From positions 41,085 through 105,084 of the forward strand of contig JAUNTQ010000001.1 in NCBI GenBank assembly GCA_030538605.1: 64,000 nucleotides of DNA, in the 5' to 3' direction. The translations under genes were made by a program, and so were the position numbers. The notes beneath the pieces were generated by a model that worked only from the letters and a program-made list of their open reading frames with translations, searched no databases and was not told where the DNA came from. The DNA is from Pseudomonadota bacterium (GTDB taxonomy: Bacteria > Pseudomonadota > Gammaproteobacteria > Burkholderiales > Burkholderiaceae_C). Of this stretch, positions 16,998 through 25,868 are shown piece by piece. Every line of letters starts with the position of its first letter. Position 1 is the stretch's first letter.

Positions 16998-17591
16998 CTA
17001 CACCCAGCCCAGCATGCCCAGCGCTGCGCCCGCGCCGATCAGCCACAGCAGGTGCAGTCGCGTGCGCCAGACGATGAGGGCGCTGGCCGCGGCCAGCAGC
17101 CACAAGCGCCAGTCGCGCGCGGGCTGCTGGTGCGCCGCCAGCAGCAGCCAGCCGGTGGCCAGCACCAGCGCGATGACCACCGGCGCCAGCCCCGCCTTGA
17201 AGGCGCGCACGCCGCGCAGGTGGCGGTGGCGGGCCGCCCAGCGGGTGGCGGTGTAGGTGAGCACGCTCGAAGGCAGCAGCATGCCGCCCATGCACACGCC
17301 CATGCCCAGCAGGCCCAGGCCCCAGGCGTGCCAGCCGGTGGCGCTGCCCGCGGCGTTCAGCCCCAGCTGCCAGCCAAGCAGGGCCACGAAGAGCACGTTG
17401 GGGCCGGGCGCGGCCTGCGCCAGCGCGATGGAGGCGGTGAACTGCTCGTCCGTCAGCCACTGGCGGCCGCCGACGAGAAAGCGGTGCATCTCCGGCGCGG
17501 TGCTGATGGCGCCGCCCACGGCCAGCAGCGAGATGGAAAGAAAGTGCGTGAGCAGGGCCAGCCAGTCGGCGGCGCTGAGCGGCATGCTCAT
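16998..17591 (-). CDS. Chromate transporter (CHR family), second half-size subunit
   Basis: The 197-residue membrane protein is one half of a split ChrA. It has LTHFLSISLLAVGGAISTAPEMHRF at the N-terminus (cited in part as LLAVGGA), WLTDEQF, and the AQAAPGPNVLFVALLGW motif characteristic of CHR proteins, with about five or six hydrophobic segments. The start overlaps the stop of the other half by an ATGA (17588-17591), so the two are translationally coupled and probably form a heterodimer. CHR proteins expel chromate; some members serve other anions. Confidence 0.87.
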   Translation of the reverse strand: MSMPLSAADWLALLTHFLSISLLAVGGAISTAPEMHRFLVGGRQWLTDEQFTASIALAQAAPGPNVLFVALLGWQLGLNAAGSATGWHAWGLGLLGMGVCMGGMLLPSSVLTYTATRWAARHRHLRGVRAFKAGLAPVVIALVLATGWLLLAAHQQPARDWRLWLLAAASALIVWRTRLHLLWLIGAGAALGMLGWV

Positions 17592-18238
17592 GGCGTGTGG
17601 CCCGAATCGGCGTCGGTGAGCGCGGCGCGCGGCGCGTCGTCGCGTGCGGCAGGTGGGGCCAGGCAGCGCCAGGCCCAGGCCATGCCTGCGCCGCCCACCA
17701 GCAGCAGCACCCAGCCCAGCGGCCAGCGCAGCCAGGCAATGGCCACGAAGGCGGCCGCCGCCAGCAGCGTGCAAGCCGGCACGCCCATGGGGCTGGTGCG
17801 CAGCGCGCCGGCCAGCTTGATGCCCGTGGCCAGCACCAGCCCGGCGGCCACCGCGCCCATGCCGCGCAGCGCGCCCTGCGCCAGCGGGTGCTGCGCCACG
17901 CTGGCATACAGCAGCGCCAGGGCCAGCACCAGCACGGTGGGCAACGCCAGCATGCCGGCCAGCGCCGCCAGCGCGCCGCGCAGGCCGAAGAAGCGGTCGC
18001 CCAGCATCATGCAGAGGTTGACCACATTGGGGCCGGGCATGATCTGCGCCACGGCCCATTCCTCGACGAACTGCTCGCGCGTGAGCCAGCGCTTGCGCTC
18101 CACCAGCTCGCGCTGGGCCACGGCCATCACGCCGCCAAAGCCTTGCAGCGCCAGCCAGGTGAAAGACCAGAACAGATCGGCCAGCGAGCGCGGTGCCAGC
18201 GTGGCGTCAGGCGCGGGGGCAGGGGGTGCGGGGGGCAT
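17588..18238 (-). CDS. Chromate transporter (CHR family), first half-size subunit
   Basis: The 216-residue membrane protein is the upstream half of a split ChrA pair. It shows FTWLALQGFGGVMAVAQREL, WLTREQFVEEWAVAQIMPGPNV (cited as the two CHR hallmarks FGGV and MPGPNV) and about six hydrophobic segments. Its first 18 residues are proline- and alanine-rich and its tail is acidic. It overlaps the downstream half by four bases. Repeat copy 4 lies 31 bp upstream. No chrB or other chromate-response gene is nearby, so chromate resistance is inferred from the family only. Confidence 0.87.
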   Translation of the reverse strand: MPPAPPAPAPDATLAPRSLADLFWSFTWLALQGFGGVMAVAQRELVERKRWLTREQFVEEWAVAQIMPGPNVVNLCMMLGDRFFGLRGALAALAGMLALPTVLVLALALLYASVAQHPLAQGALRGMGAVAAGLVLATGIKLAGALRTSPMGVPACTLLAAAAFVAIAWLRWPLGWVLLLVGGAGMAWAWRCLAPPAARDDAPRAALTDADSGHTP

Positions 18239-18269
18239 GGTCAGGCTGTCTGAAACTTGAATATTATGG

Positions 18270-18347
18270 TAGCTGCTTGCGTATGTTATTAGGTATTTTT
18301 ATATGGTTTTATATATGAAAATGCTTTAAATCATGCGCAAGCAGCTA
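18270..18347. repeat. 78-bp AT-rich palindromic repeat, copy 4
   Basis: Arms TAGCTGCTTGCGTATG and CATGCGCAAGCAGCTA enclose an AT-rich interior. It lies between the divergently oriented chromate transporter and tctB genes, so it is not in a position to terminate either. Confidence 0.93.
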
Positions 18348-18546
18348 TTATTTTATTGTTCTCTGACCCTTGGTGCATGTCGCATCACGCAGGCCAGCGC
18401 GCGGTGTGATACGACTTCGGCATGGGCAAGCGTATAGGGGTTATCCCTTGTGTGGCGGCTACGGGTTTTCCTGCACTTGGCGGCCCGGGGCTTGCACACA
18501 ATCCACTCCTCTCTGGCCAGCGTCTGGCCGTTCGAGGAGAAATCAG

Positions 18547-19035
18547 GTGCAGATCAAAAGTCAGAAGGACTTTTTCGCCGGGCTGGTGTACATGGGCGTG
18601 GGCATCGCGTTTGCGGCCGGGGCCACCAACTACAACATCGGCACCGGCGCGCGCATGGGGCCGGGCTACTTTCCGCTGATGCTGGGCGTGGTGCTGGCCA
18701 TCATCGGCGCCATCGTCGTCTTTCGCGCGCTGGTGGTGGAAACGCCCGATGGCCACCCCATCGGCAAATGGGCCTGGCGGCCGCTGCTGTTCATCATCGC
18801 GGCCAACTTTCTCTTCGGCATCCTGCTGGGCGGCGTGCCCAGCCTGGGCCTTCCGGCAGCAGGCCTGATTGCCGCCATATACGTGCTCACCATCGTCTCG
18901 GCCATGGCGAGCAGCGAGTTCCGCTGGGGCGAAGTGCTGGTGGTGGCCACCTTGCTGGCCGCGGGCAGCTGGGCGGCGTTTGTCTACGGGCTGAACCTGC
19001 AGTTTCAGGTGTGGCCGAGCTTCATCTCTCGCTGA
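18547..19035 (+). CDS. tctB: Tripartite tricarboxylate transporter, small membrane subunit TctB
   Basis: The 162-residue product has four hydrophobic segments and the TctB-type N-terminus (DFFAGLVYMGVGIAF, then GTGARMGPGYFPLML). It is the small permease subunit of a secondary transporter that works with TctA and a periplasmic TctC receptor. The start is a GTG at 18547 with GAGGAGA six bases upstream; the frame continues upstream but has no better start. No TctC gene is visible nearby; Burkholderiales usually encode many unlinked ones, so the substrate is undefined. Confidence 0.9.
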   Translation: MQIKSQKDFFAGLVYMGVGIAFAAGATNYNIGTGARMGPGYFPLMLGVVLAIIGAIVVFRALVVETPDGHPIGKWAWRPLLFIIAANFLFGILLGGVPSLGLPAAGLIAAIYVLTIVSAMASSEFRWGEVLVVATLLAAGSWAAFVYGLNLQFQVWPSFISR

Positions 19036-19053
19036 AGCCAGGGAGCACGCGCC

Positions 19054-20565
19054 ATGGACTTGATCAACAACCTCTCTCTGGGTTTCAGCGTCGCCTTCAC
19101 GATGCAGAACCTGATCTACGCCTTCGTCGGCTGTCTGCTGGGCACGCTGATCGGCGTGCTGCCGGGCGTGGGGCCGGTGGCCACCATCGCCATGCTGCTG
19201 CCGGCCACCTATGCGCTGCCGCCGGTGGCCGCGCTCATCATGCTGGCGGGCATTTATTACGGCGCGCAGTACGGCGGCTCGACCACGGCCATCCTGGTCA
19301 ACCTGCCGGGCGAGTCGTCGTCGGTGGTGACGGTGATCGACGGCTACCAGATGGCGCGCAAGGGCAGGGCGGGGCCGGCGCTGGCGGCGGCGGGCATTGG
19401 CTCGTTCATCGCCGGCTGCTTTGGCACGCTGGTGCTGGCCGGCTTTGCCGTGCCGCTGACGCAGGTGGCCTTTGCCTTTGGCCCGGCCGAGTATTTCTCG
19501 CTGATGGTGCTGGGCCTGATCGGCGCGGTGGTGCTGGCCAGCGGCTCGCTGGTCAAGGCCATCGGCATGATCGTGCTGGGCCTGCTGCTGGGGCTGGTGG
19601 GCACCGACGTGAACTCGGGCGTGGCGCGCTACAGCTTCGACATTCCCGAGCTGACCGACGGCATCGGCTTCATCGTCGTTGCCATGGGCGTGTTCGGTTA
19701 TGGCGAGATCATCGCCAACCTGAGCAGCCCCGAGGAAAAGCGCGAGGTGTTCACCGGCAAGGTGGAAAACATCTACCCCAGCAAGAGAGACTGGCAGCTG
19801 ATGATGCCCGCCATCCTGCGCGGCACGGCGCTCGGCTCGGCCCTGGGCATCCTGCCGGGTGGCGGGGCCATGCTGTCGGCGTTTGCGGCCTACAGCGTCG
19901 AGAAGAAAACCCGGCTCAAACCCGGTGAAGTGCCCTTCGGCAAGGGCAACATCCGCGGCGTGGCCGCGCCCGAGTCGGCCAACAACGCGGGGTCGCAAAC
20001 GTCCTTCATCCCGCTGCTCACGCTGGGCATTCCGCCCAACGCCGTGATGGCGCTGATGGTGGGTGCGATGACCATCCACAACATCCAGCCCGGCCCGCAG
20101 GTGATGACCAGCAACCCCGAGCTGTTCTGGGGCCTGATCGCCAGCATGTGGATCGGCAACGCGATGCTGATCATCCTGAACCTGCCGCTGATCGGGCTGT
20201 GGATCAAGCTGCTGACGGTGCCTTACCGCTGGCTGTTTCCGGCCATCGTGCTGTTCTGCGCGATAGGCGTTTATTCGACCAACAACAACACCTGGGACGT
20301 GTGGATGGTGGGCTGGTTCGGCATCATCGGCTACATGTTCATCAAGCTGGGCATGGAGCCCGCGCCGCTGCTGCTGGGCTTCATCCTGGGGCCGATGATG
20401 GAAGAAAACCTGCGCCGCGCGCTGCTTTTGTCGCGCGGCTCGTGGAGCGTGCTGGTCACGCGGCCCTTGTCGGCGGCGCTGCTGCTGGTGGCGCTGGCGC
20501 TGCTGGTCATCGTGCTCATGCCAGCGGTGAAGTCGCGGCGCGCCGAAGCCTTCGTCGAAGACTGA
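19054..20565 (+). CDS. tctA: Tripartite tricarboxylate transporter, large permease subunit TctA
   Basis: The 503-residue membrane protein has the TctA hallmarks LIGVLPGVGPVATIAMLLP near residue 35 (cited as GVLPGVGP), YYGAQYGGSTTAILVN near 70, and GILPGGGAMLSAFAAY near 270, with about eleven hydrophobic segments. It starts 18 bp behind tctB and forms an operon with it. A clear terminator follows at 20593. The absence of a tctC gene suggests that the pair takes an unlinked receptor. Confidence 0.93.
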   Translation: MDLINNLSLGFSVAFTMQNLIYAFVGCLLGTLIGVLPGVGPVATIAMLLPATYALPPVAALIMLAGIYYGAQYGGSTTAILVNLPGESSSVVTVIDGYQMARKGRAGPALAAAGIGSFIAGCFGTLVLAGFAVPLTQVAFAFGPAEYFSLMVLGLIGAVVLASGSLVKAIGMIVLGLLLGLVGTDVNSGVARYSFDIPELTDGIGFIVVAMGVFGYGEIIANLSSPEEKREVFTGKVENIYPSKRDWQLMMPAILRGTALGSALGILPGGGAMLSAFAAYSVEKKTRLKPGEVPFGKGNIRGVAAPESANNAGSQTSFIPLLTLGIPPNAVMALMVGAMTIHNIQPGPQVMTSNPELFWGLIASMWIGNAMLIILNLPLIGLWIKLLTVPYRWLFPAIVLFCAIGVYSTNNNTWDVWMVGWFGIIGYMFIKLGMEPAPLLLGFILGPMMEENLRRALLLSRGSWSVLVTRPLSAALLLVALALLVIVLMPAVKSRRAEAFVED

Positions 20566-20592
20566 CGGCGGCTGCGCTTGACCTGCATCGGA

Positions 20593-20615
20593 CGGCACCC
20601 GCGCGGTGCCGTTTT
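20593..20615 (+). terminator. Terminator after tctBA
   Basis: A perfect 7-bp stem (CGGCACC/GGTGCCG) with a 5-nt loop is followed by TTTT, 27 bp after the tctA stop. Confidence 0.85.
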
Positions 20616-20968
20616 GACTTGGCGTCGTTCACAATCAAGGGCTTTGCACGCTGCGCACATCCCCCACGATCGCCCAGGCATGTCCCGCACGCTCGCCGGA
20701 TGGCACCGTCGCGTCACGGGGCGTGGGCATGATGCACAGAGGGCCGCGAGCTTGCGTTTCGGCCAGCAAGACATGGATAAAAAGATAGCTGCTGGCGCAT
20801 GTCATGCATCATATTCATAAAGAAAAATCATAAAAACCAGGGATAACATACGCAAGCAGCTATTCATTTTAATTTGATCGTCCCAAAATCTCGGTTCACG
20901 CCCGCTGAAGCAGGCGGCCCATCGCGCGTTTTCACAAGGAGAACGGTTCACCCCGTGCCCACTGCCTC
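20616..20968. other. Intergenic region between tctA and the gamma-glutamyltransferase gene
   Basis: No gene is supported here. It holds repeat copy 5 (20786-20862). Just before the gamma-glutamyltransferase-like gene there is an AAGGAG at about 20936-20941, which is 27 bases from the annotated ATG and therefore poorly spaced for it. Confidence 0.6.
20786..20862. repeat. 77-bp AT-rich palindromic repeat, copy 5 (diverged)
   Basis: Arms TAGCTGCTGGCGCATG and CATACGCAAGCAGCTA enclose an AT-rich interior whose pairing is weaker than in the other copies. This is the most decayed member. Confidence 0.88.
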
Positions 20969-22582
20969 ATGAGCTTTCACTACGCCAACCCCTATCTCTC
21001 CGCCCGCCTGCCGGTCTTTGCGCGCAACGCGGCGGCCACCTCGCACCCGCTGGCGGCGCAAGCGGGCTTGCGCATGCTGCAGCAAGGCGGCAACGCGGTG
21101 GACGCTGCCGTGGCCGCCGCTGCCGCCATGACCGTGTGCGAGCCCGTCAGCAACGGGCTGGGCAGCGATGCTTTCTGCATCCTGTGGGACGGCCAGAAGC
21201 TGCACGGGCTGAACGCATCGGGCCGCGCGCCGGAGGGCTGGAGCGAGGCCTACTTCCGCCAGAAATACGGCGACGCCGCCACCGCGCCCCCCAAGCGCGG
21301 CCCCGACAGCGTGACCGTGCCGGGCGCGGTGTCTGCCTGGGTGCAGCTCAACAAGCGCTTTGGCCGCCTGCCGCTGGGCGACGTGCTGGCACCGGCCATC
21401 GACATCGCCGAGCGCGGCTATCTGGTGCCCGTGGTGGTGCAGCAAAAATGGGCGGCGGCCACGCCCGAGCTGCAAGAGCTGCCCGGCTTTGCCCAGGCCT
21501 TCATGCCCTGGGGTCGCGCGCCCAGGGTGGGCGAGCTGTTCAGGTTTCCGGCGGCGGCGCAGGCCCTGAAGCGCATTGCGCAGTCGCGCGGCGTGGCGTT
21601 TTACGGCGGCGAGATCGCCCACGCCATCGAGCGCTTCATCGCCGCGCAGGGCGGCGTGCTCAAGGCCAGCGATTTCGAGCGCTACCAGCCCGAGTGGGTA
21701 GACCCCATCCAGCACCACTACCGCGGCCACACCGTGCACGAGATCGGCCCCAACGGCCAGGGCATAGCCGCGCTGATGGCGCTGGGCATCCTGCAGAACT
21801 TCGATTTGTCGCAGCTGGGCGTGGACAGCGTCAGCTCGCAGCACATGCAGATCGAAGCCATGAAGCTGGCCTTTGCCGACGTCTACCGCCACGTGGCCGA
21901 GCCCTCGTGGATGGCCGTCAGCCCCGCGCAGATGCTGGACGAGGCTTACCTCAAAAGCCGCGCCAGGCTCATCCGCATGAACCGCGCACAGGACTTCGGC
22001 CCCGGCCTGCAACCCAAGGGCGGCACCATCTACCTCACCGCAGCAGACGAAAGCGGCATGATGGTCAGCTTCATCCAGAGCAACTACATGGGCTTTGGCT
22101 CAGGCCTGGTGGAGCCCACCTTCGGCATCAGCCTGCAGAACCGCGGCCACGGCTTCAGCCTGGACACCGCCAGCCCCAACGTGGTGGCGCCCGGCAAGCG
22201 CCCGTTTCACACCATCATCCCCGCCTTCCTGACCAAGGACGGCCAGCCCGTGATGAGCTTTGGCGTGATGGGTGCCAACATGCAGCCGCAAGGCCACGTG
22301 CAGACCCTGGTGCGCATGCTCGACTACGGGCAAGACCCCCAGACCGCCTGCGACGCGCCGCGCTGGCGCGTCAACCAGGGCCTGTCCATCAACGTCGAAG
22401 CCGCCATGAGCGCCAAGGCCGTGGCCGATCTGCAAGAGCGGGGCCACCAGATCGACGTGATTCAGGACAGCTACCAGGACTTCGGCGCCGGCCAGTTCAT
22501 CTGGCGCCTGGGCGAGCCGGCCGTGGAAGGCTACGTCGCCGCCAGCGACCCGCGCCGCGACGGCCTGGCCGCCGGTTTCTGA
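20969..22582 (+). CDS. Gamma-glutamyltransferase-family N-terminal nucleophile hydrolase
   Basis: The 537-residue product aligns with the gamma-glutamyltransferase fold. It has the HPLAAQAGLRMLQQGGNAVDAAVAAAA region near residue 25 (key GGNAVDAA) and ASGRAPEG, then the autoprocessing site near residue 350 where GGTIYLTAAD places a threonine nucleophile at the start of the small subunit, and SFGVMGANMQPQGHVQ near 425. No signal peptide is evident, so it probably acts in the cytoplasm, unlike E. coli Ggt. Enzymes of this group hydrolyse gamma-glutamyl compounds or cephalosporin-like amides. It is followed after 18 bp by an EamA permease. Confidence 0.85.
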   Translation: MSFHYANPYLSARLPVFARNAAATSHPLAAQAGLRMLQQGGNAVDAAVAAAAAMTVCEPVSNGLGSDAFCILWDGQKLHGLNASGRAPEGWSEAYFRQKYGDAATAPPKRGPDSVTVPGAVSAWVQLNKRFGRLPLGDVLAPAIDIAERGYLVPVVVQQKWAAATPELQELPGFAQAFMPWGRAPRVGELFRFPAAAQALKRIAQSRGVAFYGGEIAHAIERFIAAQGGVLKASDFERYQPEWVDPIQHHYRGHTVHEIGPNGQGIAALMALGILQNFDLSQLGVDSVSSQHMQIEAMKLAFADVYRHVAEPSWMAVSPAQMLDEAYLKSRARLIRMNRAQDFGPGLQPKGGTIYLTAADESGMMVSFIQSNYMGFGSGLVEPTFGISLQNRGHGFSLDTASPNVVAPGKRPFHTIIPAFLTKDGQPVMSFGVMGANMQPQGHVQTLVRMLDYGQDPQTACDAPRWRVNQGLSINVEAAMSAKAVADLQERGHQIDVIQDSYQDFGAGQFIWRLGEPAVEGYVAASDPRRDGLAAGF

Positions 22583-22600
22583 GCACGGGCGCGACCAGGC

Positions 22601-23542
22601 ATGAGCACAGCCACGGAAGATGCGCCAAAGGCGAACGCAGGGCAGGCGGGCAGCGGCGCCAACACGCTCGCCATCGGCATGGCCATGGCCGCGCTGGGGG
22701 CCATTTGCTTCAGCGGCAAGGCCATCATCGTCAAGCTCGCCTACCGCTACGGGGTTGACGCCGTCACCCTCATCATGTGGCGCATGCTGCTGGCGCTGCC
22801 GCTGTTCGTGGGCATGGCCTGGTGGGCCGGGCGCGGCAAGCCGCCGCTGGCGGGGCGCGACTGGCCGGGCGTGCTGGGGCTGGGCTTCATCGGCTACTAC
22901 CTCTCCAGCATGCTCGACTTTGCCGGGCTGCAATACATCACCGCCAGCCTGGAGCGGCTCATCCTCTACCTCGGCCCCACGCTGGTGCTGCTGCTTGGCT
23001 GGCTGCTGCGCGGGCGGCGCATCACCCGCGCGCACCTGCTGGCCACCGCCGTCAGCTACCTCGGCGCGCTGATCGTCTTCGGGCTGGAGCTGCGCGTGGC
23101 CCCCAGCGGCGCCACCGCCTGGGGTGCGCTGCTGGTGTTCATCTCCACCTTCACCTACGCGCTGTATCTTTTCTACAGCGGCGAATACGTGCAGCGCATC
23201 GGCTCGCTGCGCCTGGTGGGCCTGGCCACCGCTTTTGCCTGCATTTGCTGCATCGTGCAGTTTCTGCTGCTCAAGCCCGTGGCCGCAGCCTGGCAAGTGG
23301 CGCCGCAAGTCATCTGGCTGTCGGTGCTCAACGCCACGCTGTGCACGGCAGTGCCCGTGCTGCTGGTGATGATGGCCGTCGAGCGCATCGGCCCCAGCCT
23401 GGCTGCGCAAGTCGGCATGATCGGCCCGCTGTCCACCATCATGATGGGCATCGCCATCCTGGGCGAGCCCTTCACCCCCTGGCTGGCGGCAGGCACGGCG
23501 CTGGTGGTGACGGGCATCTGGATGTTCAGCCGGGCGCGGTAG
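22601..23542 (+). CDS. DMT-superfamily (EamA) permease
   Basis: The 313-residue protein has ten hydrophobic segments in two EamA repeats (GAICFSGKAIIVKLAYRYG near residue 30; the second half ends AAGTALVVTGIWMFSRAR). A short hydrophilic N-terminus of about 20 residues precedes the first segment. It starts 18 bp after the gamma-glutamyltransferase-like gene, so the two are probably co-transcribed and the permease may move a substrate or product of that enzyme. It is not closely similar to the EamA protein at 8260-9174. Confidence 0.86.
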   Translation: MSTATEDAPKANAGQAGSGANTLAIGMAMAALGAICFSGKAIIVKLAYRYGVDAVTLIMWRMLLALPLFVGMAWWAGRGKPPLAGRDWPGVLGLGFIGYYLSSMLDFAGLQYITASLERLILYLGPTLVLLLGWLLRGRRITRAHLLATAVSYLGALIVFGLELRVAPSGATAWGALLVFISTFTYALYLFYSGEYVQRIGSLRLVGLATAFACICCIVQFLLLKPVAAAWQVAPQVIWLSVLNATLCTAVPVLLVMMAVERIGPSLAAQVGMIGPLSTIMMGIAILGEPFTPWLAAGTALVVTGIWMFSRAR

Positions 23543-23579
23543 AAACGCAAGCTATTTACATGTACGAGGAGAGATTTTC

Positions 23580-24227
23580 ATGAAGAAATATTCGGGTATT
23601 GCACTCGCACTGCTGCTGGTTCTGGGTTCGCCGGCAGCATTTGGCGCATCGGACATGCTGACGAAAAGCGTGGATGAATCGCGCTATGTGAACAAGCATT
23701 TTGAGCTGGAGATCACCAAGCCGGACGGATGGTTTTATCAAAGCCCGGAGCAGACGCTGAAAATGTCGCAAAAAGGCGCGGCAATTGCCTCCGGCGATGA
23801 CGCCAATCTGAAGGCCATGATGGCAGAAGCGGCAAAGAGCACATTGCCCTTGTTTGCCTTTTTCTCCTATCCGCCCGGCACGCCGGGGAAACTCAATGCC
23901 AACGTCATTGGCACGGCGGAGAGCACTGAATTGGCACCGGGTGTGAAATCGGGTTGCGATTATTTGCAAAATGTTCGGCAAGTGCTGGAAATGACGCAGA
24001 TGAACATGAAAATGACGAAAGACTGTGGTTCGATGCAAATAGACGGGTCGAAAATGGCCTATCTGGACGCCACCCTGACGTTGGGAAAAATCAATGTGAC
24101 GCAGCGTTATTACGCCTGCCTGAAGGGCAAGCACGCCATTGGCGTGGTGGCAAGCTATTTCGACAAGGCGTCGATGGACGTGACGACGCAGATTGTCAAA
24201 GGCTTGAAACTGAAATGCGCACACTGA
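23580..24227 (+). CDS. Exported protein of unknown function
   Basis: The 215-residue product begins with a clear Sec signal peptide (MKKYSGIALALLLVLG, cleavage near AAFGA at about residue 23). The mature part is about 190 residues with two cysteines (SGCDYL and YYACLKG) plus KDCGS, which could form disulfides, and has no membrane segment. GAGGAG stands eight bases before the ATG. The base composition is visibly more AT-rich than the flanking genes, with codons such as AAA, GAA and ATT frequent, which suggests acquisition. I recognise no family with confidence. Confidence 0.75.
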   Translation: MKKYSGIALALLLVLGSPAAFGASDMLTKSVDESRYVNKHFELEITKPDGWFYQSPEQTLKMSQKGAAIASGDDANLKAMMAEAAKSTLPLFAFFSYPPGTPGKLNANVIGTAESTELAPGVKSGCDYLQNVRQVLEMTQMNMKMTKDCGSMQIDGSKMAYLDATLTLGKINVTQRYYACLKGKHAIGVVASYFDKASMDVTTQIVKGLKLKCAH

Positions 24228-24239
24228 TTGGTAACCACC

Positions 24240-24330
24240 ATGAAACTCGCCGAAGCCCTGCTCACCCGCGCTGATCGGAAGAAGAAAATCCTCTCGCTGT
24301 GCGGCCACATCGCACCGAAGGCGTTGGCCT
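24240..24330 (+). pseudogene. 5' fragment of a second DIP1984-family gene
   Basis: The first 30 codons match the start of the intact gene at 25088 (MKLAEALL, KKKILSL, then ALA), with scattered substitutions. The similarity stops at about 24330, where a different broken gene begins on the other strand. It is a truncated duplicate rather than a functional gene. Confidence 0.75.
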
Positions 24331-24839
24331 ACCCACGCCCCCACTTGCCGTATTGCCACCAGGCCCAGGGCAGGTAGTGGATGTGGGCGTCATCGCCACG
24401 GCGGTGGTGGCTGTGGGCCTTGACCCAGTCTTGCACGCTGCGCCACCAGGGGCCGAATGCCGCGTCGGTCTCTTTGGCCTGGTCAGCGCCCGCGCTGCGC
24501 GGCCAGTAAAGACGGCCCGTGTCGGGGGGCGGGCTTGAAGAACGGGTGCCGCGCGTATTCGATGATGGGTGCGTGAGCCGTGTTGGCGACGCCCGCATCG
24601 TGCGCGCGGGTCTGCACTTCAGGCGTCCTGTCGAACGCCTTGTTCCACAGCGCAAAGCGGCGGCTGAGCATGTCTGTCGTGCGCCGGGGCGGCAATCCAT
24701 CGAGCCTCACCGCATCGGCCGAGGGGCTGTCCAGCGCCAGAATCTGCACATCACCCGTGCCGCGCAGGAACGCGAGAAAGTCGCGCTCGTCGCGCTCGGT
24801 CATCGCCACGGCGATCTGTTTGCCATATCGCTTGTTCAT
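24329..24839 (-). pseudogene. Frameshifted gene of unknown function
   Basis: Two minus-strand frames together make one plausible protein of about 170 residues. The N-terminal part (MNKRYGKQIAVAMTERDERDF) runs from 24839 and the C-terminal part (KETDAAFGPWWRSVQDW, then WAWWQYGKWGRG) ends at 24329. They meet around a run of six G at about 24518-24525, where the shared context KPAP switches frame. The break could be a true mutation, slippage, or a sequencing error. The tryptophan-rich C-terminus is distinctive, but I do not recognise the family. Confidence 0.55.
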
Positions 24840-24903
24840 GGCTGTCGAGTGTAGGCAGCCAGCCTTGTGCGGGCTGCGTCAGCGCGGGATGCACGCAGAT
24901 GTT

Positions 24904-25020
24904 TCAGAACAGGCTGCGAATGCCGTTGAACAGCCCGCGGCCGGCGGCGTCGCCCGCCAGGCCGCCCAGAATGCCACCCACGATGCCAGGATCGTTACCA
25001 TCGGGGTCGTTCCCAGGTCT
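24904..25020 (-). pseudogene. Possible 3' remnant of a glycine-rich-ended protein
   Basis: On the minus strand about 30 codons encode GGILGGLAGDAAGRGLF and end NGIRSLF before a stop. This reads like the C-terminus of a real protein, but the frame upstream runs into the antisense of the DIP1984 gene and has no coding character. If real, it is a decayed end fragment. The stretch 24840-25087 otherwise holds nothing I can support. Confidence 0.25.
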
Positions 25021-25087
25021 CTGGCCGTGCGGCGCAAACCAACGCGCGTTCTGCCAGCACGTTTTTTTGAACCGATAAGCGATTGCC

Positions 25088-25543
25088 ATGAAACTCGCCG
25101 AAGCCCTGCTCATCCGAGCCGACCAGAAAAAGAAAATCCTCTCGCTGCGCGAGCGCATCGCCCGCAATGCGCTGGCGCAAGAGGGCGATGCGCCGCGCGA
25201 GGACGCGGCGAAGCTGATCGCCGAGTGCTTTGCCGTGATGGCCGAGCAGCAGGCGCTGGTGCTCAAGATCGACGCGGCCAACGCCGCCGCCACGCTGCCC
25301 GATGGGCGGGCGCTGGCCGCCGTGCTGGGCGCGCGCGACGTGCTGGCGCAGCAACACGCCTTGCTCAAGACGGCGGTGGAGGCCACGCACAAGGAGGCCG
25401 ACCGCTACAGCCCGCGCGAGATCAAGTGGGTGCCGCAGATCGACGTGGCGGCCACGCAAAAGCAGATGGAAGACTTCAGCCGCAAGATCCGCGAGCTGAA
25501 CGTGCTGATTCAGGAAACCAACTGGCGCGTGGAGATTGGATGA
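25088..25543 (+). CDS. DIP1984-family protein
   Basis: The 151-residue product is predominantly helical and charged. It begins MKLAEALLIRADQKKKI and ends with LIQETNWRVEIG, both typical of the DIP1984 (septicolysin-like, DUF6847) family. The middle contains NAAATLPDGRAL and YSPREIKWV. No enzymatic motif is known and the function is not established. It is the intact copy of the fragment at 24240-24330. Repeat copy 6 follows 21 bp past the stop. Confidence 0.8.
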   Translation: MKLAEALLIRADQKKKILSLRERIARNALAQEGDAPREDAAKLIAECFAVMAEQQALVLKIDAANAAATLPDGRALAAVLGARDVLAQQHALLKTAVEATHKEADRYSPREIKWVPQIDVAATQKQMEDFSRKIRELNVLIQETNWRVEIG

Positions 25544-25564
25544 GCTGTTGATTGAATAAAAAGT

Positions 25565-25642
25565 GAGCTGCTTGCGTACGTTTTAAAACGATTTCATATA
25601 TAAAACAATATAAAAATCAATAATAACGTACGCAAGCAGCTA
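25565..25642. repeat. 78-bp AT-rich palindromic repeat, copy 6
   Basis: Arms GAGCTGCTTGCGTACG and CGTACGCAAGCAGCTA enclose an AT-rich interior. It follows the DIP1984-family gene. The remaining 226 bp to ccdA hold no gene I can support. Confidence 0.94.
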
Positions 25643-25868
25643 TGATTGTTTTGGAGCGCACCGGGCGAGCACAAGACCCCGGCTGGGAGCCAGGGGGTTG
25701 AAAACATACTGGATCCCCAGCAACGGCGCGAAGGGCGGCGCCACACTTGTGACCCAACCCGCCCGCCACCCCTGACACCTGACCCCGCACACTGCACCCT
25801 TCACCACCGTGTGCTGACGGTGCGCTCCACCTTTTTGCATCGCCACCAATAAACTATGCGCATTCACC

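Noticed and set aside
18385..20598. A 737-codon open frame antisense to tctBA
   Set aside because: It is very rich in His, Gln, Arg and Ala, has no motif, and mirrors the third-position GC bias of tctB and tctA. It is a shadow of those genes.
20955..20972. A five-codon GTG-initiated leader overlapping the start of the gamma-glutamyltransferase-like gene
   Set aside because: The AAGGAG is better placed for this GTG than for the annotated ATG, but so short a frame is expected by chance and no attenuator structure is visible.
24904..25392. A 162-codon minus-strand frame over the DIP1984 gene
   Set aside because: Most of it is antisense to an intact gene; only the last 35 or so codons look possibly coding and are listed as a doubtful remnant.
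1467..25642. The 78-bp repeats as a CRISPR array
   Set aside because: Copies are kilobases apart, fully palindromic, and have no spacers or cas genes.
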